Shown here one piece after another: positions 1-10,191 of a DNA stretch of 64,000 nt; position 1 is the first letter of the stretch, and every line of letters begins with the position of its first letter. The stretch is from Strigamia acuminata. Its lineage: Eukaryota; Arthropoda; Chilopoda; Geophilomorpha; Linotaeniidae. Location: the NCBI GenBank assembly GCA_949358305.1, contig OX442322.1, positions 9,982,001-10,046,000 of the forward strand, read 5' to 3'. The translations under genes and the position numbers were made by a program. The notes under the pieces are model-generated. The model did no database searches and was not told the DNA's origin. It saw only the letters and a list, made by a program, of their open reading frames with translations.

Positions 1-1052
1 TTTGGGGGTGATCTGTTGATTCGTGCACTCTAATTTCGTCCCGGAACAGCCGTTTTTCTGCTACGAGCGATCGTGACGGACCCCGCATGTGCGTTGCCGT
101 CCAAGATCGTTTCGTTCGGTTTGCGGTTGATTTCAAGTGTTCTTTCATTAAAACGTGTCTTGTTTGCGGGAAATTACATTTCCTGAACTTATTTACTTAT
201 CTCAAAGTGTTTACATAAGTTATTTCTTGTGTTGAAATTCAAACCTTGTGTTTTGCCGCCAATGTAGAGTTTACCGGACGCCATGTTGGATTTTGCCGAT
301 GATTTGTAAATCTTTCATGTCGTTTTGTTTTTATATCTCAATTGGTGTTTGTACTATTTAGTTTTAATGTATTTCAATGCAAAATCTTTACTTATTTGGT
401 TTTGTGTGTGACTTTGAATTCAAACTTGATGATTATGTCATTTTGCTTGTCTTTGATTGGTTAGGCCCAATTGTCTGCTTAGCGATCACTGTTTTCGCTG
501 TTTTCTCCTTGTTTTGATTAATGAATTTTGTTGTTACGATAGACTTTATTATTCCTGAGTTTTTTGTGCTCATTTTGAGCTATTACACATTATTTTTAAT
601 ACATTTCTCGTAATTTGTTGTCTTTGCTTGAAATTGCATTTCCTCCGTTTCCGTGGCAACGGAGTATTTCTTTATTGTAAATTGCCGACAATTGGCTTGT
701 TGCGTGCCTTTTGATTGATAATGTGTAATTATTCAGTTGCCATTTTATATTTGATTAAAATAGTCGTGTTAATGTTAACTCTTGTATTTTCTGCTTTTGA
801 CCCATTTCCAATGTGTCCTGAGTAGAGAACCATTTTTCCCAGACTGGCCAATGGATCAGCAAGCACTTGGATACCATGCAAAAGTGTTTCCAACAGTTAA
901 ACCTTCATGTAACAGGAGATTTTGAGGCGAATCAAGTGCATTTCCACACGGTACACGTACGAATTTCACTATACGATTGTTTGAGTTTGTTGGCGGGAGT
1001 TTCGAATCGCCACATCTCAGTTCTTCTCTGTTCCTGTTGACTGACCGCAACA
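1..1052 (+). repeat. Bel/Pao LTR, type C, 5'-truncated by window edge
   Basis: This matches the last ~1,054 bases of the 1,472-bp LTRs that flank the intact element at 44422-53586, with roughly ten scattered differences and small indels. It ends ...GACTGACCGCAACA, and the next base returns to family A internal sequence (GATTGTTATACG), which is uninterrupted in other A copies (for example on the minus strand near 53860). It is therefore the 3' end of an LTR inserted into A1. Whether it is a solo LTR or the 3' LTR of a full element cannot be told, because the left end lies outside the window. The small ORFs here are not credible genes. Confidence 0.9.
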
Positions 1053-3411
1053 GATTGTTATACGACTTGTTTGCAAGTGGGTTTGGATTTAGATAGGCGT
1101 GTGACTTCTGTCGGTGCTGGAAGTTTAGAGCAGCCGATCCGCACCGCCCACTGGGCAAGTCCAGTTTCTGTTGTTGACTGCTGCACCCAGTGTCTACCGC
1201 TGGTGATGTACGTTCTGCATTTTCGCTTTCTCTTCGTGGAAACGTCCGTAGCGTTTCATGAGTCTTCATTAGTGATTAGTCTCGCCTTTTATCGTTTAAA
1301 AAAGGGAGTTTAGTTATTCTAGTTCTTTGGGGCAACCTTAGAATTTGGACATTTTAGCTTATTCGTTTAGGAAATAGCTTGCTTGCTATTTTTGGGTTGT
1401 GGCTAGCTAGCGTGGCGTTAGGGTATAGGTACTTGTTTTGGATGGTCGTTCTTGCTGTGCACAGCAAGGACTGCCATTCGATGTGTTTCAGAGGGCAGGT
1501 TTGCACTGCCATACTCTGTCAGATGTCGTGTCCGAGACATAGTCCCTGCGCCTTTTGGCGGCCCCTATTTCTACGTTTACTTCCCGCGACTGAGTAGTTG
1601 TTGTTAGTCTTTCATTCCTAGCTCTGCAGTGAGGCAGACATGCACTAGGCAGGGAGCCCACTCTAGGATGGGTCGAAGGACGTGTGTGTGCGGCCTTCTT
1701 GGCGCCGGCACTCGGCAACACGTTTTAGTCATTGGACAACACGTGCTTTCAGTAGAGTGGCGATTTCCGGAAGTCGGCTTGCTGATCGACGATGTGGTCA
1801 ATGGGTATGTGAGCGAGTCAATTGTCGACTTGCAGTTGCTTACCGGTTCCAGTAATGCGGTTGGCAACTGGCAAGTCCTTCTGCTCATGTCTATGTGTGA
1901 CGCCCCTCGCAATCAGGGACGTCAAGCAACCCCCCCTCTTCTCTCGTTTCTCGGTTCAATCATATTGGTTCCGACTCGGGGTGGGCCAAGCGTTCATACA
2001 GTAGCCTCCTTATTGGAGCATGGGGTTTTAACTAGATCTAGTTTCTATTTCCCTCTCGGTTAAAGAAGTTTCAGTCTTCGTGGTAGTCTGCTCACAACAG
2101 GCTACACGGTGGCCCGAGTGCGGACGTGCAGTCCATCGGGTACCTCTTTGTTCAAGGCGCATTCGTAAAGCGCAGCTCGGTTGAAAGAAAGCCACCGGTT
2201 TTAATTTCTTTTCAACGACGTGATTAGTTTTCGTGAAGGAAGTGTAGCTTCGCTTCATTTGGTTGCAGTTGCACTGCTTCCAACGTTTTTCAGTATCATA
2301 TGACACCTGTTGATCTTCAAAAAGAAGCAGGTCCCTTTCCTTTCTTTTCTCGTGGGGAGGAAATGGATTGATTATTTGGGTACGGACTTGTTCCCTCTTC
2401 GGAAAAAAAAGCAGAAGTTTAGTGTTTTGGAATTCTTGCTGGTTTTCACAGTTCCGGTTTGCTAGTTTCCTTTGTGAGGCCATACTTGGCCAATAGCTTT
2501 AGTGATAATATTGACGTTTTAGCCGGTATTTATTTGCACGGAACGTGCTCGTTCTGTTTAGATAATTGAACCGTTTTTCTCTTGTTAGTTAGATAAAGTT
2601 GTGGTTGATGGGTCAGCGTGCGCGTGTTTCCTTGTCGCTGTGGACAAGAGGTCGCAGATGGTTTACACAGTCACCTGACTAAGTCTTTCCTTTTTTCTTT
2701 ATTCTCTGCTCTTAGCGGTTTCGTGGGTTCATGTCAAGTCAGGGTGCGGTCAACGCCTTTGCGTGGCAGTTGCTGCGAATGGTTCGCATTGCCTGAGCTT
2801 CATGCCTTCTCGTTCTCTTTTTCCTCTTTCTGGCGTGATCATGTTAGCTAGGTGGTCATGGCTTTGGGTAAGTTGTTAGTTGGTCACTCTTTGCAAAAGA
2901 GTGGTGCCTAGGTCTTGACGGCATTTTCTAGTTCTTCGTACGAATGCTGGGTGGTTGGTCAGACGATAGGTCTGGGTCAACGCATTCATTCCCTTATTTT
3001 AAATTTTTCTTGTTTTCTAGAAAAGGGTCGTCCTTAATAGTTTAATAAGTTTGAGTTCGCAGCTTGTGTTTGCAGGCGGACGGAGGTTTCCGTGGTACGT
3101 TGCCACTTGAGCGCTGGCTCGAGAACAACGAGGCGGTGAAGCCTGCCGTGTCTCAAGTTTGTTCCTTTTTGCGTTCCAAGTTTCTTCTAGTCTTCATGCA
3201 TGTCTTGTTCCTTGCGAGACCATGCTCGTTCAAGAGCTTTTGTGACAGTTTTCCTTCCTCTTTGACGAGGATTCTCGTTTTCCTGTTTTTAGCTTTCATT
3301 AGTTTAAGCGTCTGTCTACGGGTTGACAGACTGAGCTTTCTGAGAAGCTCCCGCAATGTTCTCACGTTGTTCCGGTTAGAAAACCCGTTCAGTCGGATTT
3401 TCTAAAGGTAT
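1053..3411 (+). mobile_element. Family A copy A1, internal region, first segment
   Basis: Non-coding internal part of a family A element on the plus strand. The same sequence recurs, in one or other orientation, at 20240-23060, 23837-25878, 28160-31054, 31827-32800, 43243-44421, 53587-54350 and 63060-64000. Reading frames are short and not maintained between copies. It is unusually rich in short perfect inverted repeats, for example CTTGCTGTGCACAGCAAG (1451-1468), CACTCTTT-GCA-AAAGAGTG (2885-2903), GTCTGTC...GACAGAC (3310-3331) and TTAGAAAA...TTTTCTAA (3376-3405). The element is broken by Bel2 at 3412 and resumes at 19058. No RT, integrase or Gag motif is visible. Confidence 0.85.
3376..3405 (+). 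other. Strong inverted repeat in A1 internal region
   Basis: Thirty bases can fold into an 8-bp stem (TTAGAAAA/TTTTCTAA), then one C-A mismatch, then CCG/CGG closing a six-base loop. The same hairpin is present in A4 (near 30714-30743) and, in reverse orientation, near 20313-20342 and 24096-24123. Its role is unknown. It lies about 410 bp before the 3' LTR, and Bel2 inserted six bases after it. Confidence 0.6.
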
Positions 3412-4682
3412 TGTTGCAAACAGACATGTCGAACTCGGAAGTCGCGTGGTACATTCATAGGCAACTGTCCTGTTGCGCATCCATGATCGTATAGTAGAAA
3501 TTCCAGCAGCAGAAAGCGTTAGGCCTAGCATTAGGCCTAGTTCTCAAACAGTAGATCAAATGGGAAAAACATCTCAGCTAATGGGCAAGCAAATGTGTCT
3601 TCAAGGAGGAGGAGAGTCAGCTTGGCTCTCTACTCACTCATTCTCTGGGAACTCATTTCAGAAATAATCCAAAGGAAGAACATCAGAGAAAGAGAAAAGA
3701 ATAACAACTTATTTATTCTAAATCAACCATAACAAACTTCTTCTAGCAACAGCTAGTAACAACAGCAACAACAACTAAGCCTAGCAACAACAAGCGCCTA
3801 GCAACCGTGAACAATGGCGCTAAAATAGGCTTATTTACAAGCAACAATTACTCATTATAAATAACTTATTGCCTCCAAAGAGGGCGCTACGTGTCTCAAA
3901 CTTAACCCTTTTACATCAAATTGATAACAAGTAATAAAAGCTTAATCTTAACATCTATTAGAGGCATAAAATACATAAATAAACAAGTATTAACAATTCC
4001 CAATCTTAGTTCCGGAGGAAAGCCAACTTTCCTTCTCAAAGACAAAAGCCAACCGCTCACCATGCAAGATGGCGGCACAGCAACTTGCTAACAGCTGTGC
4101 AGGCGAACAGGAGCGAGCCAGACAGACTTCCATAGCCGCCCTTGACCAGACATCGACGCAAGGACCTTCCAAACAGCGTGGGGACTCGAACGAGAGTCCA
4201 AACCAAGGCGTATCGACGCCGCTCTAAACACACACGCGGATCCGATGCGTCCAAATGCCGTCACTGTCACGGGAGCTTTACGCCGCTCGCCACCTGCTGC
4301 CCCACGTCTTGGAAAGTCGCTGACCCCCTAAAACATCAAGCAAAAGGTAAACAACAATCAAATAAAATATGCCTATCTCAAAACAACTCTAATAATTCTT
4401 AAACTAATACACAGAATTACTAAACCACTAAAACGATCACACCAAAACGACCACAAGTGACCGACAACACATCTCCCGACCAATCCAGGTGCGACTGGCA
4501 GCATGACGACCGTCAAGGACATCACCAAACAAGACCGCTGGTCAGCCAAACAACCGGACATCTCAGATATGTCTCCAACTTGTGTCAAAAACTAAAAAGC
4601 AAATTAAAAAGTCAAATCTTCTTTTCAGAAGCCAAAACGTGGAAAACTTCTAAATCTTTTTGTTGCGTTCCTGCTCGCAACA
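3412..4682 (-). repeat. Bel2 3' LTR
   Basis: 1,271 bp, nearly identical to 17787-19057; I noticed one base difference (C at about 4060, T in the other copy). In the sense direction it starts TGTTGCGAGCAGGAACGCAACA, whose first and last seven bases are complementary, and ends CTGTTTGCAACA. Sense-strand sequence resembles the LTR of element E (58223-59801), including AGGCCTA repeats, so the two are related families. No gene inside; the short ORFs occur identically in both LTRs and are not supported. Confidence 0.95.
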
Positions 4683-4734
4683 TCGCTGCCAGCCGAAAAA
4701 AAGAAGAGAACAGCCGGCCGAAAGGTCCGGCGCT
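4683..4734 (-). other. Bel2 3' end: pyrimidine tract before 3' LTR
   Basis: Between the Bel2 stop codon and its 3' LTR, the sense (minus) strand reads CTCTTCTTTTTTTCGGC followed by TGGCAGCGA, then the LTR. A polypurine tract primes plus-strand DNA in LTR elements and should be purine-rich in the sense strand; here the sense strand is pyrimidine-rich. The same arrangement is seen before the 3' LTRs of Bel4, family A and the kinase element. Confidence 0.6.
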
Positions 4735-4850
4735 CTAGTCCAGCTCCAACGCCCGTACGTGTTTGACCGATCGTCTGTATTCTTTGCCGTTTGACGAAAG
4801 CACCCGTACGACGCGAACGAAACCGTCTTCCCCGGGCATGACCTCGGTGA
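4735..4850 (-). pseudogene. Bel2 polyprotein, C-terminal remnant cut off by copia
   Basis: The last 36 codons and the stop (TAG, complement at 4735-4737) of the Bel2 polyprotein, plus one copy of the GGTGA target duplication (4846-4850). The reading frame matches the C-terminal tail of the Bel4 protein (residues ~1714-1750), including a shared ending with residues RALELD. This tail is part of the post-integrase domain. It is separated from the rest of its gene by the 6,989-bp copia element and cannot be translated with it without precise removal of copia. Confidence 0.9.
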
Positions 4851-5328
4851 TGTGGGGTTATTCCCGGCAATTCTGCAAACGAAATCAAAAGAAACATCAG
4901 TTGAAACGGTGCGCGAAACCGACATGCGTGCGCCATCTTTAATTCGTGAGAATATCAGGTGATACACGGTTAGAGGCTATTTGCACTCTCTAACAACATA
5001 GGATAAATCATTGTCAAGTTTCCAATGATTTGTCCTTTACAATCGCAAGTAAAAAACACCGACATTAATAATCGATAAACCAAGGAAAAAGGATAAAACA
5101 CAAATCGCTTTTTCAAGCAGACGACATCAGGGACGTGTGCTGTAAAGGAGAGAATATTCAACCGCGGTACATAACAAGCATTGATAAAAATCATTATCGG
5201 TTGAACACTGGATCGGGACATTAATTTACAACACACTTGTTACACATACTCGGAAATTGTGTAACCAATAAATCACGTAACACAGGAACAAATATTTAAG
5301 CACTTCAAAATGGGTTTGCAACCCAACA
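4851..5328 (-). repeat. copia 3' LTR
   Basis: 478 bp. The sense strand begins TGTTGGGTT and ends AACCCCACA, an imperfect terminal inverted repeat. The first bases fold back on themselves (GGGTT-GCA-AACCC). An 88-codon ORF appears identically in both LTRs and has no recognised homology, so I do not call it a gene. Confidence 0.95.
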
Positions 5329-5343
5329 AATCCCCCTTTGCTT
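5329..5343 (-). promoter_or_regulatory. copia polypurine tract
   Basis: The sense strand reads AAGCAAAGGGGGATT directly before the 3' LTR (5' TGTTGG). This is a classical polypurine tract, the RNase H-resistant primer for plus-strand DNA synthesis. The pol stop codon (5347-5349) lies only a few bases upstream. It contrasts with the Bel/Pao-type elements of the window, which lack such a tract. Confidence 0.85.
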
Positions 5344-5346
5344 AAA

Positions 5347-8300
5347 CTATTTGTCCATAACAAAAATGTGTTCGCAAAGAGTGTTTAACCTTGGTTTCGC
5401 TAACCATTTGGTTAAAATATCTGCCACGTTCAGAACCCCGGCAATGTGTCTAATAGAAAACGTTCCTTTTTCGAACCAGTCACGGACGAAATGCAGTTTG
5501 ACATCTATATGTTTATTAGCGCGGTTTTCTATTCTATTTTTCGTATACTGAATCGCCGGCATACTGTCGGCATATACGCACGGGGTTGCGCGTTCGACAC
5601 AAAACATAATGTCTGCGTCGTACAGTCGGTGAAGCCATATAATATCCTTCACCCCATCGACCACGGCCAGAAATTCACTCTCCATGATCGACAGGGAGGT
5701 CATTGTCTGCTTATGGCAGTTCCATGAGATTGGAACCCCCCCTAGGTACACTATATGGCCCCCAAAGCTTCTTCTCTTGTCTTGGTCTAGGGCGAAAGAC
5801 GCGTCAGTGTAGACAGTAAGGGAATCATTCCTACAATTCGATAAATCGATGGCATAGTTTGGTGTGTTCCCTAAATATCGCAATACCTGCATCAGCATTC
5901 CAACATGACGCGCCGAATGTTTTTCATTGTATTGCGAGAGGACTATAACCGAAAAGAGGATATCAGGCCTAGTCCTGCTCGCAATAAAAAGGAGACTCCC
6001 GACCAAGTTCCTGTACGGAAATACCGTGTTCACCCGTTCACCCTCTTTAACTTGCTGGATCATTGTGCCAGGGGTCACTGGCACTCGCACACGGTGACAC
6101 GGATCCACTCCATACATCTTACACAGCTTTTCTATGTACTTTCTCTGGTGAATACGGATTCGCCCCCCGGATCTGTCGAATTCGATGCCCAACAATAGGG
6201 TCACCGGACCCAAATCAACAATGTCGAAGAAACCGCGAATCCATTTCAGGACGCATTTTTCGACGTAATCGTCTCTTGAAAAGAGTACGATATCGTCGAC
6301 GTAGAAAATGATTACTGCTTCGTTGTCCAGAGAATAGACACAGTTCAGTCCTAGCATTGGCTCAAATCCCAATTGGAGCAGACAATCGTGGAGCGCTTGG
6401 TACCACATTCGTCCGCTCTGATGAAGGCCATATAAGGCCTTCAGCAGCATCCAACACTTATGTCGGTTTTTCGCTGTCCTGTAACCCTTGGGGACTTCAC
6501 AATATTGCACTGTATCGAGGTCGCCATAGAGGTAGGCGGCCTTAATATCGATGTGCACGTCACGCCAGCCCTTAAGCACTACCAGAGTGCAGAAGAACAC
6601 GATAACGAGGACGAAATTGACAACGGGGGAAAATACCTCCGTAAAGTCAATTCCAGGCCTCTGTTTAAACCCTTGGGCCACCAATCGGGCCCGGTAGCGT
6701 TGAATTGCTCCGGTGTGATCGCGTTTCATCTTATATATCCATTTTGTCCCCAAAAGCTGTACGTCTTTAGGCTTGTCAATTTCACGATAGACTTCTCGTT
6801 CATCAAAAATGTCAATCTCGTCCTTCATCGCCCCTTCCCAGTAGGGTTTGTTAATGCCCTCGATCGCCTCCTCGTAGGTGTCGGGCTCAATTGCACAAAA
6901 CCCCGCAAAAGGTAAGGGTTCCTCCCCTTCTAACGTTTTGAAGTCGAAAAGGTTCGGATCGTATGCGTAACCTTCTCCATCGCACCACCGTGCAACATCA
7001 GTTCGACTTCTAAGTTTGTCGTCATTGGGCGAGAAATAAACAACGTCAACTTTTCCAGCCGTTGCCCCGGCTTTCCGGACAGACTGGATTCTCCTCCATT
7101 TCGTCATATCCAGCGGCAATAACATTGGGTCTGGGGTTTCTTTCTCTTTCACCTTTCCCTTTTTACCCGAACCACGACGAGTTTGTACCCCAGGAGGGGG
7201 TGCCAGATCTGGATCCTCATCGTCGTCAGGATAAACGTTTAAGAAATTTTCATCATCCCCCTTCGCCCCACCAATTTCTTCAACTGGATTATCTCCATCA
7301 ATACCCTGCGCCCCACCAATTTCCTCATCATCCCCAATAGGATCAACTCCAATTGCAGGCAACTCAATTGTCCGCTGCACATTTGGTCTCAAAGCGGGTC
7401 CTGGGGTTCTAGGTGGAATAGGGGGCGGAATGGGCGGTGGGATAGGAGGTGGCATAAAGGGTGGTGGCTGTCCAACAGGGACAACGGAATCATCGTCATC
7501 TTCCTCGGTGTCGGAGGAAGAGTAGCCAAAACTCTTAAATTCTTCGGATCCCCCTTGAGGTTGTCGAACTGGAGTCTGTAATCTCTTCCCAATCTCGTAC
7601 CAATACGAGTCCTCGAAGATCCGCACGTGTTTTGACGCAAAAACTTGATTTGTTTTAGGGTCCCAGATCCTATAGCCCCTAGTGGAGATGGCATAGCCAA
7701 CCAATGCTCCTGCCCATGCCCTACCCTCCAATTTGCTTTTGCGAGTCTGGGATGGAACATGAACAAAAGTCTTCGACCCAATGCATTTAATGTGTCGTAA
7801 AGATAGTTTCTTATTGAAAAATATCGAGTAAGGTGTTTTGCCTTCAATCCCCTGGTGAGGAAACCTATTCTTTAAGTAGACGATGGAAGTCGCCAATTCA
7901 GCCCAAAGGGGATAGGGGAAACTGTTCTCGAGCATCAAAGCCCTCACCCCGCTAATAATTGTACGGTTGGCCCTTTCAGCCACGGAATTCATTTCCGGAG
8001 AATATGCATTTGTTCGAATGCATTTTAATCCTATCTTGGAAGCGTAAGTGTCCCAATCCCGAGAAATAAATTCCCCGCCATTATCAGTCTTAATACATTT
8101 GACTTTCTTAGAAGTCGTTCTTTCCACTTCAGTTAGCCATCGTTTGAAATGACCCAAAACCTCCCCTTTGGTTTTCATCATAATTATCCACATATACCGT
8201 GAATAGTCGTCCACGAGAATAAAATAGTAATTAGCCCCACCTAAGGAAGGACCCTGTGATTTCCCCCAGACATCCATGTGTACAATGTCTAAAATCCCTT

Positions 8301-10191
8301 TGGTTGAAATCGCAACTATAGGGGGAAAGCTTGCTCTCGTGCTTTTGGCGGTTGCACATGCGTCACAGGTAGACAATTCCTTAGTGGACAGGTTAATTCC
8401 AAATACGTCATCAGACTTTTCTAATGTTGAAATGCCTTTAGCATTGAGATGGCCCATCCTCGAATGCCATGTGTCCATGGTTTGGGGCCGCTCCTGGTTT
8501 CTAACTTTCACATCATTGGCGTTTCCGCCGTTAGCTTTCGCTGTCGCATTAGCTTGGGGAATATTCACAGGAGGTGTCTGAACCTCATTCCCCGCTTTCG
8601 GCAAATTAATCGCCGCAGGCGCTGACGTTTTCTCACTCACTTGCGCACTCAAATTAGCTGCGGACGTCCCTTTATCCGACTTACTCAAACTTTTTAGTAA
8701 TGCGTTCTTATAGTCTAAAATGGTTAGTAACGGTTGCACAAATCTTTCATCCTTTACAGATGATTTGATCAAGTCGAGGACAGCAGCCGCATTCTGTTGC
8801 GCAGTTAATGCAGCTGTGTTTACATTCCCAACCTCGATACGACAGTTAACTTTATACAATCTATTCGAAGTTCGAACTGCCGTAATCGATGGTTCCTCGA
8901 TCTTATCTTTATAAATAAACATTTCCCCATTTTTGACAAATGTGCACATCCCAGCCTCATCGGTGCGTCCAAGTGAGATGAGATTCTTCCGAAAATTGGG
9001 TGCGAAGAAAACATTCTTCAAAGTAATGTCCCTATGTCGGGTTCCATAAAGCGTGGTGATGACAACATTGCCGACTCCTTCGATTTTCGATTTGCCTTCA
9101 CCTTGTTGTACGCTGAAGTTAGACAGCGGTCTAAAGTCCGAGAACCAACTCCGGTTGAAAGAGAAATGGTCGGTCGCCCCTGTGTCCACGTACCATTGAG
9201 AATCACAATTGCCGTGCGACACAAGGGATAATGGCTGTGCAGGTTTTTCCTCCAATACTGCCGAGTATAAAGTGTGGGGCTCATCCGCATACGGGTCCAG
9301 CTGTGTGAGATTTGCTCTCTGTTGCCCTTTTCCACGGCCCCTGCCACGTCCACTTCCTCGATTTAATTGGGCCGGCGAACCAGCAGCGGCAGGAAAAGTC
9401 CCAAAAGCTCCTTGCTGTTTTGGAGGCGACGGGCACTCTCTAGCGAAGTGACCCGTCCCTCCACAATTAAAACAAGTGCCCCGTGAGGGCCCAGTAGCTG
9501 TTGAAGGTTTCCCACGTGGTTTCCATTTTTGCTTGGCAAACAATGCAGTATTGTCCATTTGTTGAGTTAGGACACCGAATTCGTTGCTTGATTCGTAAAG
9601 GCGATTGTATTCGCCAAGCAACCTCTCTTTCACGTTTTTAGCCGTGAAGTCAGCATCTTCCCAATGATACGCTGTCTGTTTAATGTTCTCATATTGTGGG
9701 GGTAAGTGGTCCAAATACTGGAAAGCGTGGAACTCGTCGGAGACGTCGATTTTCACGTCTTTTAATTCCGTGACCTTCCGATCGACTCGCCCCGTGAAAA
9801 CGAGCATTTCCTCGCCTTCTAACATTTTCATGTTCAAAAAGTCACGGCGCAGTCGAGCGCGGCGTGCCCTCGTCGTCGGTTGATAAGCGTTTTTTAACGC
9901 TTCCCAGACTTTTGCAGCAGTGGGACAAGAGACGGCAATAACTTGCTGAGGTTCCGCGCAGCTCATGCAAAGGGTTGACATGGCTTTGTCCTCCCGGACT
10001 TTGAAGTCTCTTTTCTCCTTGGCTGTGGCGGTGTCAGGCGGTTGTTTCTCCGTGCCATCCACGTGACCCCAAACACCGTTGTATTTGAGGAGCAGCTGAA
10101 CCTGCACCGACCACGTAGCATAGTTCGTACCGTCGAGTTTCTTAATATCCTTATAGTCGTCGTGTTTTGACATCACGACGACACAATGCAC
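5347..10191 (-). CDS. gag-pol: copia Gag-Pol polyprotein (1,614 aa)
   Basis: Polyprotein that forms the particle and copies and inserts the element. Visible order: Gag of the UBN2 type with an N-terminal DUF4219-like start (KLDGTNYATW, about 18-27) and a CCHC knuckle (C240, C243, H248, C253); aspartic protease DTGA (336-339); integrase zinc region (H576, H581, C609, C612) and catalytic D640, D703, E739 with the expected D-35-E spacing; an acidic then proline-rich linker (~890-1000); RVT_2 reverse transcriptase with YVDD (1297-1300); RNase H with D1463, E1504 and D1542. Integrase before RT is diagnostic of copia. The first Met is at 10191, but Met7 (10173), beginning MSKHDDYKD, may be the true start. 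All catalytic residues are present, with no stop or frameshift. There is no envelope-like ORF. Confidence 0.96.
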   Translation of the reverse strand: MHCVVVMSKHDDYKDIKKLDGTNYATWSVQVQLLLKYNGVWGHVDGTEKQPPDTATAKEKRDFKVREDKAMSTLCMSCAEPQQVIAVSCPTAAKVWEALKNAYQPTTRARRARLRRDFLNMKMLEGEEMLVFTGRVDRKVTELKDVKIDVSDEFHAFQYLDHLPPQYENIKQTAYHWEDADFTAKNVKERLLGEYNRLYESSNEFGVLTQQMDNTALFAKQKWKPRGKPSTATGPSRGTCFNCGGTGHFARECPSPPKQQGAFGTFPAAAGSPAQLNRGSGRGRGRGKGQQRANLTQLDPYADEPHTLYSAVLEEKPAQPLSLVSHGNCDSQWYVDTGATDHFSFNRSWFSDFRPLSNFSVQQGEGKSKIEGVGNVVITTLYGTRHRDITLKNVFFAPNFRKNLISLGRTDEAGMCTFVKNGEMFIYKDKIEEPSITAVRTSNRLYKVNCRIEVGNVNTAALTAQQNAAAVLDLIKSSVKDERFVQPLLTILDYKNALLKSLSKSDKGTSAANLSAQVSEKTSAPAAINLPKAGNEVQTPPVNIPQANATAKANGGNANDVKVRNQERPQTMDTWHSRMGHLNAKGISTLEKSDDVFGINLSTKELSTCDACATAKSTRASFPPIVAISTKGILDIVHMDVWGKSQGPSLGGANYYFILVDDYSRYMWIIMMKTKGEVLGHFKRWLTEVERTTSKKVKCIKTDNGGEFISRDWDTYASKIGLKCIRTNAYSPEMNSVAERANRTIISGVRALMLENSFPYPLWAELATSIVYLKNRFPHQGIEGKTPYSIFFNKKLSLRHIKCIGSKTFVHVPSQTRKSKLEGRAWAGALVGYAISTRGYRIWDPKTNQVFASKHVRIFEDSYWYEIGKRLQTPVRQPQGGSEEFKSFGYSSSDTEEDDDDSVVPVGQPPPFMPPPIPPPIPPPIPPRTPGPALRPNVQRTIELPAIGVDPIGDDEEIGGAQGIDGDNPVEEIGGAKGDDENFLNVYPDDDEDPDLAPPPGVQTRRGSGKKGKVKEKETPDPMLLPLDMTKWRRIQSVRKAGATAGKVDVVYFSPNDDKLRSRTDVARWCDGEGYAYDPNLFDFKTLEGEEPLPFAGFCAIEPDTYEEAIEGINKPYWEGAMKDEIDIFDEREVYREIDKPKDVQLLGTKWIYKMKRDHTGAIQRYRARLVAQGFKQRPGIDFTEVFSPVVNFVLVIVFFCTLVVLKGWRDVHIDIKAAYLYGDLDTVQYCEVPKGYRTAKNRHKCWMLLKALYGLHQSGRMWYQALHDCLLQLGFEPMLGLNCVYSLDNEAVIIFYVDDIVLFSRDDYVEKCVLKWIRGFFDIVDLGPVTLLLGIEFDRSGGRIRIHQRKYIEKLCKMYGVDPCHRVRVPVTPGTMIQQVKEGERVNTVFPYRNLVGSLLFIASRTRPDILFSVIVLSQYNEKHSARHVGMLMQVLRYLGNTPNYAIDLSNCRNDSLTVYTDASFALDQDKRRSFGGHIVYLGGVPISWNCHKQTMTSLSIMESEFLAVVDGVKDIIWLHRLYDADIMFCVERATPCVYADSMPAIQYTKNRIENRANKHIDVKLHFVRDWFEKGTFSIRHIAGVLNVADILTKWLAKPRLNTLCEHIFVMDK

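Noticed and set aside
856-1269. 137-codon minus-strand ORF near the left edge
   Set aside because: It crosses the LTR C/A1 junction, so it joins two unrelated repeats by chance; parts recur wherever either repeat occurs.
4970-5236. 88-codon ORF in both copia LTRs
   Set aside because: Present only because the LTRs are identical; no homology, and LTRs rarely code.
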